From: Mariaggregatimicrobium sp964498785 | Lineage (GTDB): Bacteria > Zhuqueibacterota > Zhuqueibacteria > Thermofontimicrobiales > Thiofontviventaceae | Direction: 5' to 3' | Assembly (NCBI GenBank): GCA_964498785.1 | Contig: CAZCJL010000018.1 | Location: forward strand, 1 to 64,000 | DNA: 64,000 nt | Part shown: positions 1 to 8,778 of the stretch, piece by piece | How positions within the stretch are numbered: position 1 is the stretch's first letter | Layout of the letters: each line of letters begins with the position of its first letter | Program-made: the position numbers and the translations under genes | Notes under the pieces: generated by a model | The model's input: only the letters and a program-made list of their open reading frames with translations | The model's database searches: none | Told to the model about the DNA's origin: nothing

Positions 1-39
1 GATAGGAGCTGTATCATAAGTCTGATTTTTTTGTAAAAT

Positions 40-111
40 GTCATTCCGGGATTGTCCCGGAATCTCCTGATTATTATTATGTTAGGGGATTCCTGCATTC
101 GCAGGAGTGAC
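40..111. repeat. Paired-hairpin GTCAT-type intergenic repeat, copy 1
   Basis: The stretch starts with GTCATTCCGGG-attgt-CCCGGAAT and ends with GGATTCCTGC-attc-GCAGGAGTGAC, so two hairpins face each other across an AT-rich spacer containing CTCCTGA. Related elements with the same GTCAT...ATGAC ends and central CTCCT occur at 54266-54356 and 63155-63250. It lies just downstream of the minus-strand gene that ends at 152. It is probably a non-coding dispersed repeat. Confidence 0.6.
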
Positions 112-151
112 GCCTGAATAAGTACAATTTTCCGTTAATCTTTGTGCAAAG

Positions 152-781
152 TTATGATTTGTGCCATTCATTCCGAAATGAGAATACATCACTCTGATAA
201 ATTGCTTCAGGCGATGTATTTGTCAAATCCACCGGACCGGTTAATATATCCCAGTTGATGTACTGGTAACACATTCTCACAAAGGTCGCGCATTGCACTG
301 CGTATTTATCATCAAAGATATTTTTCTTGCTCAATCTGCGAAAAATGATTGCCCACAGTGTTCCGAACAGTTCACCAATTGGATATCTCAAATGTGCATC
401 ATCGTAAGCTAATTCCAGCGCACGGGTCACAACCGCCTTTTCCTGATCAGGATTTAAATCCATTCCCAACACACAGCCATGCTCAACAGTACTCCGACAC
501 CACTTTGCAATACGATTTTCCTGAATACCATTCACAATCTGCCAATCCTCGATACTCACTTCGAGGTCGCTTTCGAAAATATAAACACTGCCATCGGTGC
601 GATTATCTTCCCGACGGTATCCCATTAACACAGAATGAGACCACAGGGAAGGATTCCCATCCGGCGTCAATCCTGATTGACCTTTTCGAACCAGCCAGCC
701 AATGACATCTGTATCGCCAATCAAGCAAATCCTGCCAGGCTTATAATGAGCATTAAAAAATGAAAGCAACTCGGAATTCAT
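152..781 (-). CDS. YiiX/YaeF-like permuted papain-fold amidase/peptidase (putative)
   Basis: A 209-residue protein with the layout of circularly permuted NlpC/P60 (YiiX/YaeF-like) thiol hydrolases. The early segment GDTDVIGWLVRKGQ resembles the family's 'GDi' entry. It is followed by a histidine in WSHSVLMGY (H49) and, much later, a cysteine in YAVQCATFVRMCY (C164), which would be the catalytic His and Cys in permuted order. No signal peptide or membrane segment is evident, so it is probably cytoplasmic. Members of the fold cleave peptide or acyl-amide bonds; the substrate here is unknown. The start has a weak AGGATGCC upstream. The gene stands alone, with a repeat 3' of it and an AGCS symporter upstream. 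The fold is fairly likely; the activity is inferred. Confidence 0.6.
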   Translation of the reverse strand: MNSELLSFFNAHYKPGRICLIGDTDVIGWLVRKGQSGLTPDGNPSLWSHSVLMGYRREDNRTDGSVYIFESDLEVSIEDWQIVNGIQENRIAKWCRSTVEHGCVLGMDLNPDQEKAVVTRALELAYDDAHLRYPIGELFGTLWAIIFRRLSKKNIFDDKYAVQCATFVRMCYQYINWDILTGPVDLTNTSPEAIYQSDVFSFRNEWHKS

Positions 782-835
782 GGCATCCTCCTTAAAAAAA
801 ATCCTGTTACTTCATAAAAGTTTTAAAATCATACC

Positions 836-868
836 AGATCTCCGAAATCTTCAGAATTCAGGAAATCT
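836..868. repeat. 33-nt hairpin repeat, degenerate copy
   Basis: AGATCTCCGAAATCT, TCA, GAATTCAGGAAATCT: the same 33-nt layout (15-nt arm, 3-nt loop, 15-nt arm) as the better copies at 5041, 11484, 13293 and 58083, but with several arm mismatches. It touches the stop codon of the symporter that ends at 868, so it occupies the 3' end of a minus-strand gene like the other copies. Confidence 0.55.
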
Positions 869-2220
869 TAAAGTTTATCCCTATTATAAAAATACTTATT
901 CGTCTCTGAAACGATGATACCGGAAAGAAAAATCAATCCAATGAGATTTGGTATTGCCATCAAACCGTTGAACACATCTGCAATCGCCCACACGAGATCA
1001 AGCTTGACACCGGCTCCCACAAAAACCAGAATACAAAACAAAACACGATATGGTTTGACAAATTTGGCGCCAAATAAATACTCAAGGGATTTTTCTCCGT
1101 AATAACTCCATCCCAGCATGGTGGAATATGCAAAGAGAATCAGACCAATCGCGACAATAATCCCGCCGCTATTTCCCGGCAATCCATGATTAAACGCCAG
1201 CGTAGTCAACTCTGCTCCTGTTTTACCGCTTTGCCAGAGGCCGGTGGAAATAATTGCAAATCCGGTGAAGGTACACACGACAATGGTATCGATAAAAGTT
1301 TGCGTCATTGAAACGAGCGCCTGAGTAACCGGATTTTTCGTCTGTGCTGCGGCAGCAGCAATAGGCGCACTTCCCAGTCCGGATTCATTTGAAAACACAC
1401 CTCTGGCGACTCCCCACCTGACGGTATCGCGGATCAAAGAGCCGACAAATCCACCAATTGCGGCAGTAGGAGAAAATGCATGAACAAACACTAACCGAAA
1501 AGTCTCGGGAATGGCTTTATAATTAATGATCATTACTAAAATTGCACCTATCATGTAAAAAACGATCATGATTGGTACGAGGAAGCCGGTAACCTTGCCG
1601 ATACTTTTAATTCCGCCGATTATGACTATTGCTGTTGCCACTGCCAGGACGAGACCAGTGGCTGTTGGCGGAATATTAAATGAAGTGTAAACAGCATCTG
1701 CAACAGAATTTGACTGCACCATATTTCCGATTCCGAATGCAGCGATCGAAGCAAAAATCGCAAACAACGTTCCCAACCATTTCCAACCCAAACCCTTTGA
1801 AATATAATACATCGGCCCGCCGCTCATGGTACCGAACTCATCTGCCTCGCGATATTTTACAGCCAGCACAGCTTCGGAATATTTCGTTGCCATTCCGACC
1901 AACCCGGTAATCCACATCCAGAAAAGAGCGCCTGGTCCACCAGCGGCAATGGCGGTTGCAACGCCTGCAATATTTCCGGTTCCTACTGTTGCGGAGAGCG
2001 CGGTCATCAACGCCTGAAAATGCGTAATATCACCTTCGGATGCATCGTCTTCTTTACGCTTAATGAGAGCCAGATATAATGAATGCCACAATCCCCGAAA
2101 TTGAAGTCCTTTTAATCGAACAGTCAGAAAAACACCCGTGCCAACCAGGAACAATAACATTGGTGGGCCCCAGACAAAATCGCTCGCTTTTCGAAAGAAT
2201 TCTAATAATACCTGTTCCAC
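868..2220 (-). CDS. Sodium:alanine/glycine symporter (AGCS family)
   Basis: A 450-residue polytopic inner-membrane protein of normal length for the AGCS (AlsT/DagA) family, which imports alanine or glycine with Na+. Family-typical stretches are the N-terminal GTGVFLTVRLKGLQFR, ATVGTGNIAGVATAI with GGPGALFWMW in the first third, GGPMYYISKGLG, and ESGLGSAPIAAAAA in the middle. The start is GTG at 2218-2220, six bases after a strong AAGGAGGG; an ATG two bases earlier is out of frame. It is monocistronic, with a 385-nt gap upstream holding a MITE-like repeat. It could supply glycine or alanine released by the peptidases encoded at 11.6-22.4 kb, but no direct link is visible. Confidence 0.92.
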   Translation of the reverse strand: MEQVLLEFFRKASDFVWGPPMLLFLVGTGVFLTVRLKGLQFRGLWHSLYLALIKRKEDDASEGDITHFQALMTALSATVGTGNIAGVATAIAAGGPGALFWMWITGLVGMATKYSEAVLAVKYREADEFGTMSGGPMYYISKGLGWKWLGTLFAIFASIAAFGIGNMVQSNSVADAVYTSFNIPPTATGLVLAVATAIVIIGGIKSIGKVTGFLVPIMIVFYMIGAILVMIINYKAIPETFRLVFVHAFSPTAAIGGFVGSLIRDTVRWGVARGVFSNESGLGSAPIAAAAAQTKNPVTQALVSMTQTFIDTIVVCTFTGFAIISTGLWQSGKTGAELTTLAFNHGLPGNSGGIIVAIGLILFAYSTMLGWSYYGEKSLEYLFGAKFVKPYRVLFCILVFVGAGVKLDLVWAIADVFNGLMAIPNLIGLIFLSGIIVSETNKYFYNRDKL

Positions 2221-2376
2221 ATATCCCTCCTTGTTTTGGTAACATAATTCGATACCAACGAATTCAACTTACACCTAAAATTCTAAAATGAAAATTTAAT
2301 TTTCCATAAATTGAATGTCTTTTCCATAATAAATCGCCTCTACAGACTGTCCATGAACTTAAGATTCGTTGGAAAA

Positions 2377-2472
2377 ACCCTTGCGAAGGTTAAATCAAAT
2401 ACAATATATAGATAATTGCATAGAATTATATCAATATAAAGGCTATTTCATTTTCTAAAACCTCGCAAGGGT
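2377..2472. repeat. 96-nt CCTTGCGAAGG repeat (MITE-like), copy A; the 2221-2605 gap holds nothing else
   Basis: The element begins with ACCCTTGCGAAGGTT and ends with AACCTCGCAAGGGT, enclosing an AT-rich core with CAATATATAGATAATT and ATATCAATAT. The copy at 60813-60908 is the same length and matches it on the opposite strand, including CAATATATAGATAATT and TATCAATATA. The ends are themselves palindromic and inverted relative to one another. This suggests a small non-autonomous mobile element or foldback repeat. It fills part of the 385-nt gap between the symporter and proS; no gene was seen in the remainder. Confidence 0.6.
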
Positions 2473-2605
2473 AAACCTGCTTATTCAATTCGCTCCCGCC
2501 AGTCGGGAACTGTAACATTAATGAAATAATTATTTATAATTAGAATGTTACTATTCAGCATAGCGCTGTCGGATAGCTTATCGGGACGTTTTATTCAATC
2601 CATTC

Positions 2606-4042
2606 TTAATATGCTTTTGCAACAATAACCCGTTCTTTTGAAGGATTTCCACAAATCATACATTTTCCATTTTCTACCTTTTTATTTTCATCGGTTGGAA
2701 TACAACGAATCGTGGCTTTCGTCTCTTCCTGTATTCGGTTTTCACAATCATCGCTTCGGCACCAATGAACCCAGAAAAATCCTCCCGGATCTTCGATCTT
2801 CTTCTTAAAATCTTCGTAATCATCAATCTCAAAGGAGTTATCTTCACGAAAAGTTAATGCGCGCTTGTACAAGTCCTGCTGGATTGTATCCAACATTTTA
2901 TCTAATGTGTTATCTAATTCATTTATAGGAACGGCTTGTTTTTCTCCGGTATCCCGGCGGACAAGCATCACTTGTTTTTTTTCGATATCCTTTGGTCCGA
3001 TCTCGAGACGAATTGGTACGCCACGTTGTTCCCATTCGTTATATTTCCAGCCGGGTCTGTACCCTTCACGATCATCTACCTTAAACAGGTACTTGCCATT
3101 CCACTTGATTGTCATCTCTTCCACTTTTTGGAGTACCTCATTTTTTTCGGTTTCATTTTTCCAGATGGGCACAATGGCAATTTGCACAGGAGCTAATTTC
3201 GGCGGCAGAACCAGGCCCTTATCATCGCTGTGAGTCATAATGAGTGCCCCGATTAATCTGGTGGAAACCCCCCAACTTGTGGCATAAACATATTGTAAGT
3301 CGCTATTTTCATCCTGGAATTGCACATCAAATGCTTTGGCAAAATTTTGACCGAGATTATGAGATGTTCCTGCTTGCAATGCTCGCTTATCCTGCATCAT
3401 TGCTTCGATGCAATATGTGTGAACAGCGCCGGCAAATTTTTCCTGCTCCGATTTCACGCCCCGAATAATTGGGATTGCCATAAATTTTTCAGCAAAAGTC
3501 CAGTAAACATCCAGAATTTTTAATGTTTCCTGTTCCGCTTCTTCCATAGTTGCATGTGCGGTATGACCCTCCTGCCAAAGAAACTCTGTTGTGCGTAGAA
3601 ACAGCCTTGTCCGCATTTCCCAGCGAACTACGTTTGCCCACTGGTTAATTAGCAATGGCAGATCACGATAAGATTGGATCCAGTTTTTGTACATTGCCCA
3701 TATAATTGTTTCCGATGTGGGACGCACCATGAGCGGTTCTTCCAGTTTTTTACCGCCGCCATGAGTCACGACAGCACATTCGGGAGCAAAACCTTCTACA
3801 TGTTCTGCTTCTTTATGCATAAAACTTTCTGGTATAAATAAAGGGAAATAAGCGTTCACATGTCCTGTATCTTTAAACATTTTATCTAATGCCGCCTGCA
3901 CATTTTCCCATATCGCATATCCGTTTGGCCGAATAACCATACAACCTTTCACAGGTGCATAATCGGCCAACTGAGCAGCAGCAATCACATCTGTATACCA
4001 ACGCGAATAATCTTCCGAGCGTTTCGTTATTCCCTTTGCCAT
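2606..4042 (-). CDS. proS: Prolyl-tRNA synthetase, archaeal/eukaryal type (ProS type 3)
   Basis: A cytoplasmic class II aminoacyl-tRNA synthetase charging tRNA-Pro. At 478 residues it is the short archaeal/eukaryal-like form, without the inserted editing domain of the usual bacterial enzyme. Visible features are RPTSETIIWAMYKNW, the motif 2 region (TRLFLRTTEFLWQEGHTAH), motif 3-like GVSTRLIGALIM, the anticodon-binding region (APVQIAIVPIW), and a C-terminal zinc-type domain with Cys in WCRSDDC and CMICGNPS. It ends in the AY dipeptide typical of this subtype. The start is ATG, 12 bases after GGAGGT. It stands 49 bases from the Cys-rich gene upstream. Confidence 0.95.
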   Translation of the reverse strand: MAKGITKRSEDYSRWYTDVIAAAQLADYAPVKGCMVIRPNGYAIWENVQAALDKMFKDTGHVNAYFPLFIPESFMHKEAEHVEGFAPECAVVTHGGGKKLEEPLMVRPTSETIIWAMYKNWIQSYRDLPLLINQWANVVRWEMRTRLFLRTTEFLWQEGHTAHATMEEAEQETLKILDVYWTFAEKFMAIPIIRGVKSEQEKFAGAVHTYCIEAMMQDKRALQAGTSHNLGQNFAKAFDVQFQDENSDLQYVYATSWGVSTRLIGALIMTHSDDKGLVLPPKLAPVQIAIVPIWKNETEKNEVLQKVEEMTIKWNGKYLFKVDDREGYRPGWKYNEWEQRGVPIRLEIGPKDIEKKQVMLVRRDTGEKQAVPINELDNTLDKMLDTIQQDLYKRALTFREDNSFEIDDYEDFKKKIEDPGGFFWVHWCRSDDCENRIQEETKATIRCIPTDENKKVENGKCMICGNPSKERVIVAKAY

Positions 4043-4091
4043 GATTTTTCACAAACCTCCATAATGTTAAATTCAATTTCAATTTTCATTT

Positions 4092-4958
4092 TCACGGACA
4101 TTTTTCATAAGATAAATCAACAGCGTATTCTTCAACGTATGGACAAATGTCCGGGTTTCCAATGGATTTCAAACAATACAACTCACGTTTGCGTTGCCAT
4201 TTCGGTTTCGACTTATCAAGCACATCAATCAAGACGCCAGAAGGACAATGGATGCATTTCTGCATTTGCTCCGGCAAAAACTTCATCGTATTTTTAGCCA
4301 CCAGCGCTTTGCTATTTGTCCAAAATTCATTTTTTGATTTCGAGCGAAACTCAATCCGTCTGATTTTATTGAATACAAGCCGGCCCTGGTTTATCTCGAC
4401 CCTACATGAGAATTCGACATCATCGCCGGGAGCAAACTTAAACCGCGCCTGCTGATCCGCATAAATCCGCACATAACAATGATCTTCCCAATGCAGGTGA
4501 TCCAGATAAACATCATCAAAATGGAGCAGATAACCCTCGAGATTAATCAACGACTTATCTGAATTTATGATTTTTAATAATCTCGGTTTTACTGTTTTAA
4601 CAATCCCCCAAAATTCCACGGTTTTGCCCCTTTTACTTTCCAGCCAGTCTTCCAATTCTTCTATCTCTTCAAGAAAAGCCAAATAATCACTTTGCGAAAT
4701 TAATAGCTCGGGATGATTGTTGACTTTTTCGTCGTAATAGTGTTTACAGCCGAAACACTTTCTCCCCACATGCTTAAATCCTTTTATACAGGTTTGGCCT
4801 TTATTTAAAAGTGCACAACGCCATTTGAAATAAAGACATCCTCCGGGATAACAATTTTTGACCCGCAGTACGTGATATGGAGATACCCGGTAGTCAAATC
4901 TCGCGTGGGAATGGTACTTACATCGAAATATATCAAGTCTTTTGAATGGATTCTTCAT
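4092..4958 (-). CDS. Cysteine-rich protein of unknown function
   Basis: A 288-residue protein with no family recognised. The N-terminal 75 residues hold a dense set of cysteines (C14, then CYPGGC, CALL, QTC, RKCFGC), which look like paired metal ligands. The middle (about 85-215) has alternating beta-type segments such as GKTVEFWGIVKTVKPRLLKI and GDDVEFSCRVEINQGRLVF, which could form an OB-like barrel. The C-terminus again has CIHCPSG, YCLKS and DICPY. There is no signal peptide or membrane segment. A zinc-ribbon/OB arrangement would fit nucleic-acid binding, but an Fe-S protein is equally possible. It is upstream of proS on the same strand. Confidence 0.75.
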   Translation of the reverse strand: MKNPFKRLDIFRCKYHSHARFDYRVSPYHVLRVKNCYPGGCLYFKWRCALLNKGQTCIKGFKHVGRKCFGCKHYYDEKVNNHPELLISQSDYLAFLEEIEELEDWLESKRGKTVEFWGIVKTVKPRLLKIINSDKSLINLEGYLLHFDDVYLDHLHWEDHCYVRIYADQQARFKFAPGDDVEFSCRVEINQGRLVFNKIRRIEFRSKSKNEFWTNSKALVAKNTMKFLPEQMQKCIHCPSGVLIDVLDKSKPKWQRKRELYCLKSIGNPDICPYVEEYAVDLSYEKCP

Positions 4959-5040
4959 GAGAATGAACGTCTTATCTGATGACTAAAAATCAATTATACA
5001 AATAATTTTTCTATTAATCAATGATTTTATCTAAAAAAGC

Positions 5041-5073
5041 AGATTTCCGAAGTTTCAAAAACTTCGGAAATCT
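5041..5073. repeat. 33-nt hairpin repeat, perfect copy
   Basis: AGATTTCCGAAGTTT, CAA, AAACTTCGGAAATCT: a perfect 15-bp stem with a 3-nt loop, 12 bases after the hemW stop on the minus strand. The position fits a bidirectional transcription terminator or mRNA 3'-end stabiliser, although no long T-run follows. Related copies are at 836, 11484, 13293 and 58083. Confidence 0.8.
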
Positions 5074-5085
5074 CCGCCCACTTAT

Positions 5086-6231
5086 CTAAATAAAATAAGA
5101 ACACACCTCATTATAAAACAACATCCCTTCCAGTGTCAGACGCAGGGAATTTTCATCCATTTCAATCAGCATGCCTCCTTTGATCTGCGCTAATTTTTTC
5201 AGAGTTATTGAATAGCGCTCCTGAAAATCCTGCTTAAATTTCTTCCGAAACTGCTCGAAGCTGATACCTTCCTTTTTACGCAGCCTGAGCATAATGAATT
5301 CTATGAGTTGCTGCTGCTGTGTCAATTGCTCACTTTCTTTGATTGGTAAAATTTTATTTGACAATAGCATATTGTATTTATTTACATCATCAAAATTCCA
5401 CTGTCTGGTTTCTTTAAAAAATGAATGCGCTGCGGCTCCGAGCCCCAGATATGGCACTCCATCCCAATACAGGCTGTTATGCCGGGAATAAAACGAGGGT
5501 TTTGCCAAATTCGATATTTCATAATGATCGTAACCAGCGCCGCATAGTAATTCCACGCCTGATTGATACATTTCTTTTTCCAGAGATTCTGCAACCGGTT
5601 TCACAATTCCCTGCTTAACCAATTTTTCAAGTGAAGTTCCTGATTCGATGGTAAGCCCGTACATTGAAATATGCCGGGGACAAAATGATAGCGCTTGATT
5701 AACATTCTCATTCCAGGCTGCCAACGATTGCCCCGGAATTCCGAAAATCAGGTCGATATTTATATTTTTATATCCGATTTCCTGTGCGTAACGGATGCAG
5801 CGTACTGCTGTTTTCATATTGTGAATCCGACCCAAAAGCTGTAATTCTCGTTCAATAAACGATTGCACACCAATGCTTAAGCGATTGACTCCGTTTTTAT
5901 AAAATACCGCTAATTTTTCAGCGGAACTGCTTTCCGGATTGACTTCAACTGTGATTTCGACATCATTATCAAATTGAAATTTATCTTGTAAAAATTCTAA
6001 TAATCGGCTCAGTTGTTCCGGTGTGAGCAACGAAGGCGTCCCGCCGCCGATATAAATTGTTTGGAATGTTTGTGTTGAAAAAAACTCGTGGCGGCTGTAC
6101 AAATCCGCCTCAAGGAGCACGTTTTTTAGATATCGCTCAACAAGTTCGGGTTTTGCGACGATTGAGTAGAAATCACAATAAATGCATTTACTTTTACAAA
6201 AAGGAAAATGGATATAAAGACCTGCGTTCAT
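5086..6231 (-). CDS. hemW: Radical SAM protein HemW (heme chaperone; coproporphyrinogen oxidase-like)
   Basis: A cytoplasmic 381-residue radical SAM protein. The cluster-binding Cys motif is at the N-terminus (HFPFCKSKCIYCDF; C12, C16, C19), followed by the SAM-binding glycine motif in IYIGGGTPSLL, VEVNPES, NRLSIGVQSF and GLGAAAHSF. The CxxxCxxC-D-F form and length match HemW, which transfers heme, rather than HemN, whose motif is CxxxCxxCxC. It lacks the N-terminal extension of HemN. Its initiating ATG lies 87 bases after the end of lepB, with a hairpin between them, so it is probably expressed separately. Many genomes label this family as coproporphyrinogen III oxidase; the HemW name is preferred here. 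Confidence 0.92.
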   Translation of the reverse strand: MNAGLYIHFPFCKSKCIYCDFYSIVAKPELVERYLKNVLLEADLYSRHEFFSTQTFQTIYIGGGTPSLLTPEQLSRLLEFLQDKFQFDNDVEITVEVNPESSSAEKLAVFYKNGVNRLSIGVQSFIERELQLLGRIHNMKTAVRCIRYAQEIGYKNINIDLIFGIPGQSLAAWNENVNQALSFCPRHISMYGLTIESGTSLEKLVKQGIVKPVAESLEKEMYQSGVELLCGAGYDHYEISNLAKPSFYSRHNSLYWDGVPYLGLGAAAHSFFKETRQWNFDDVNKYNMLLSNKILPIKESEQLTQQQQLIEFIMLRLRKKEGISFEQFRKKFKQDFQERYSITLKKLAQIKGGMLIEMDENSLRLTLEGMLFYNEVCSYFI

Positions 6232-6248
6232 ATAAACTCACAAAACAA

Positions 6249-6280
6249 ATGCCACAAGCATACATCTCAACTTGTGGCAT
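6249..6280 (-). terminator. Intrinsic terminator-like hairpin after lepB
   Basis: ATGCCACAAG and CTTGTGGCAT form a perfect 10-bp inverted repeat around a 12-nt loop. On the minus strand the stem is followed by TTTGTTTTG, a T-rich tail. It sits 38 bases after the lepB stop and just before hemW. Confidence 0.75.
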
Positions 6281-6317
6281 GGGTTAACTCGAAAGTGAAT
6301 AAAATGTTAAACATTTA

Positions 6318-7052
6318 TCAGCGTATTAAGTCCCCAATTCTTCCAAATCTTACTTTTTTAAAGATACGGTACAGAGGCACATGTTTATCCCATGACCAGT
6401 AAATAATCAAAGCTTCTCCTACAACATTTTCATCTTGTAAAAATCCCCATACACGACTGTCTGCGCTGTTATCCCGGTTATCTCCCATCATAAAATAATG
6501 TCCTTTGGGAACTTTGACAGGTCCGAAATTATCGTTGGTCTTGTTTCGGTCTCCATAATGCCGAATTGTATATTTTTTACCATTCTTCATGGTAATCTGG
6601 GTATAAACCACATAATGTCCTTCTTCGGGATCATAAACTTTTTTTAAAAATTTTTGTCTCCCCTCTAATTCACCATCAACATACAAATCCCCGTTACGAA
6701 CCTCAACTGTTTGTCCCTCAGTTGCCACGCATCGTTTAATGTAATCCAGCTTTTCATCAAGCGGATATTTGAAAACAACAATATCACCACGTTTTGGTTC
6801 CTTAAAACCAGGAAGCCGAAAATGCGGAATTTCAACATCAATTAACGGGATTCGATCCGGTGTTCGTACTCCATAAATAAATTTATTAACTAACAGAAAA
6901 TCGCCAATTAAAAGCGTATCTTTCATTGAGCCGGTGGGTATTCGAAAAGCCTGAATAACCAATATTCTTAAAATCATTGCAGCGATAAGTGCGACAAGTA
7001 TTGCTTCAGTGTATTCACGAATAATATTTTTCTTGTTTTTATCTTTTGCCAT
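6318..7052 (-). CDS. lepB: Signal peptidase I
   Basis: A membrane-bound serine protease (family S26) that removes signal peptides from exported proteins. One transmembrane helix at about residues 14-34 is followed by box B with the catalytic serine in RIPTGSMKDTL (S42), box D with the catalytic lysine in DYIKRCVATEGQ (K106), and box E, MGDNRDNSADSRVWG. The length, 244 residues, is typical. The start is ATG after a GGAG. A terminator-like hairpin follows the gene. The many signal peptides and lipoboxes predicted in this region are consistent with heavy use of the export pathway. Confidence 0.96.
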   Translation of the reverse strand: MAKDKNKKNIIREYTEAILVALIAAMILRILVIQAFRIPTGSMKDTLLIGDFLLVNKFIYGVRTPDRIPLIDVEIPHFRLPGFKEPKRGDIVVFKYPLDEKLDYIKRCVATEGQTVEVRNGDLYVDGELEGRQKFLKKVYDPEEGHYVVYTQITMKNGKKYTIRHYGDRNKTNDNFGPVKVPKGHYFMMGDNRDNSADSRVWGFLQDENVVGEALIIYWSWDKHVPLYRIFKKVRFGRIGDLIR

Positions 7053-7116
7053 TTATAAATCTCCGTAATAAAAGGTACAGGAATTATTTTATTATACTCA
7101 AAATGCTTTTATTTGT

Positions 7117-8775
7117 TCAGCTAAAATTCCACTCCAAATACTCCATTTTTCTTGAAATAAGTTGCATTCCAAATCCGAAAACAACAATGGTAATTAACCC
7201 ACTAACAAGAATTGCTACCAGATCAGCCCATAACAGTGATTTAATAAAAATAGTATATATTAACGACACCCCCCCAATCCAAAGAGCAACACCCACCAGT
7301 GATCCTGCTGATAGCAACAGCGAGCCGCCGGACGTTAACATTCGTTTTGGATGTTCCCAGTTAAAATTTGGGAACAGACTGCCAATCATTAAGCCATACA
7401 TGCTACAACTTACGGTAATCAAAAAAGTAATTGCAAGAACAACAGTTGTAACACGAAGGGACGTCTGAAAATAAATGCTTGAAACAAGCACCGCACTCCA
7501 GATCGCTGCTAAATTAAAAACAAATGCCAGCATAAATTTTCCGCCAATAATTCGAAACCAGGTTTGTGGTATCATCATTGTGATCCAAAATGACTTTCCT
7601 TCAACCGGGATTAAACGTGCGGACAATTGGCAGGAAATGATACCCGAAAAAAACACGATTGGAATAAACGGTAATAAGGCTTCATCTGCCTGATACGTTT
7701 CACTTCCTCCCCGGATGAGCGGAAAAATAATCATCATGATGACTAATATCATAATGCTGGTTAAATGCCTGAAATCCCGGATCAATAATTTCATATCGCG
7801 TAAAAATATACTGATCGTTGCTGTCCTGAAAACTTGTTCATATCGTCTTAACAGTGGCGCTCCGGATCGGGATCGTTTTTTTCTTAGTTTGCCGGATTCC
7901 GAGTACGGGCTGATAATACCGGCATCAAACACATTCTGAGCAAGTAATAAAGCGATAGCAACCACAATAGTTGTGATAATCACTAATGGTACAAATCCCG
8001 AAAATAACCGATGAAAATCATTGAGCGCAAAGGCATATATCGATTTTGCAGCCCAGGATGCGGGCAGATATGCGATTAGATTATTCCCGGTAAATTCAGA
8101 TATCTGTGAAATTTTATCTGCGTTATAATCGGAAGAAAACCGATTAAATTCTTCGGCACGAAAAATCTGGATAAAAAACCAGATTCCAAGGGATATCAGC
8201 CCGAGTAAAACAGCCATTAATTCCTTTGCACGAGATACCGGAAGAATTCGGACAATGAACAATGAAACAATGAACGATATTGAAACCGGTAACGTAATAA
8301 AAGCCAGCACAGTGAAAGTCATTCCGGCCATATAAGTAAGATTTAAATTTTGTGTTACATTACCAAATGCAACAAATATTGGCACTCCCACAAACAAAAA
8401 AAAAGAGGAATTTATAAATACGCTTTCAATAAGTTTATAGCTGAAAATTATTTTATTGGACACGGGCGAACTGAGTAATAACGGCAAATCCGTTGATACA
8501 AAAAGATAGTGGATAGAAACTGTAATTCCGGAAAAGAATAAAAAGACAAAAAAACCGAGCAGGAAAATAGAGAGCAGGTTCAGTATAAGTCCCGCATCTC
8601 CTTTTTGAGAAAGCATGATGATGCGGAATAAATCATGAGCCCAGGTATAAACCATATAAAAAATGAAACCAGCGCCAAATAAGGCGATGAGTTTTCTTTT
8701 CCCTTTGGATGCGGATTCTTTTACAAAGCCATTATATAGCATTCTTATTTTAATTTTTAATAATAGCCATAACAT
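7117..8775 (-). CDS. ABC transporter permease subunit (ABC-2-like exporter)
   Basis: A 552-residue polytopic protein with roughly a dozen hydrophobic segments, including an early FIFYMVYTWAHDLFRIIML, a central cytosolic stretch (SGKLRKKRSRSGAPLLRRYEQ) and several helices near the C-terminus. There is no ATP-binding motif. It begins 3 bases after the ATPase gene that ends at 8779, and its Shine-Dalgarno GAGG lies inside that gene's 3' end, so the two are translationally coupled. Together they form an ABC exporter; the substrate cannot be read from the sequence. Confidence 0.82.
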   Translation of the reverse strand: MLWLLLKIKIRMLYNGFVKESASKGKRKLIALFGAGFIFYMVYTWAHDLFRIIMLSQKGDAGLILNLLSIFLLGFFVFLFFSGITVSIHYLFVSTDLPLLLSSPVSNKIIFSYKLIESVFINSSFFLFVGVPIFVAFGNVTQNLNLTYMAGMTFTVLAFITLPVSISFIVSLFIVRILPVSRAKELMAVLLGLISLGIWFFIQIFRAEEFNRFSSDYNADKISQISEFTGNNLIAYLPASWAAKSIYAFALNDFHRLFSGFVPLVIITTIVVAIALLLAQNVFDAGIISPYSESGKLRKKRSRSGAPLLRRYEQVFRTATISIFLRDMKLLIRDFRHLTSIMILVIMMIIFPLIRGGSETYQADEALLPFIPIVFFSGIISCQLSARLIPVEGKSFWITMMIPQTWFRIIGGKFMLAFVFNLAAIWSAVLVSSIYFQTSLRVTTVVLAITFLITVSCSMYGLMIGSLFPNFNWEHPKRMLTSGGSLLLSAGSLVGVALWIGGVSLIYTIFIKSLLWADLVAILVSGLITIVVFGFGMQLISRKMEYLEWNFS

Positions 8776-8778
8776 TCG

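Noticed and set aside
2221..2605. Possible glycine or amino-acid riboswitch before the AGCS symporter
   Set aside because: No conserved riboswitch core could be seen; the structure there is explained by the 96-nt repeat.
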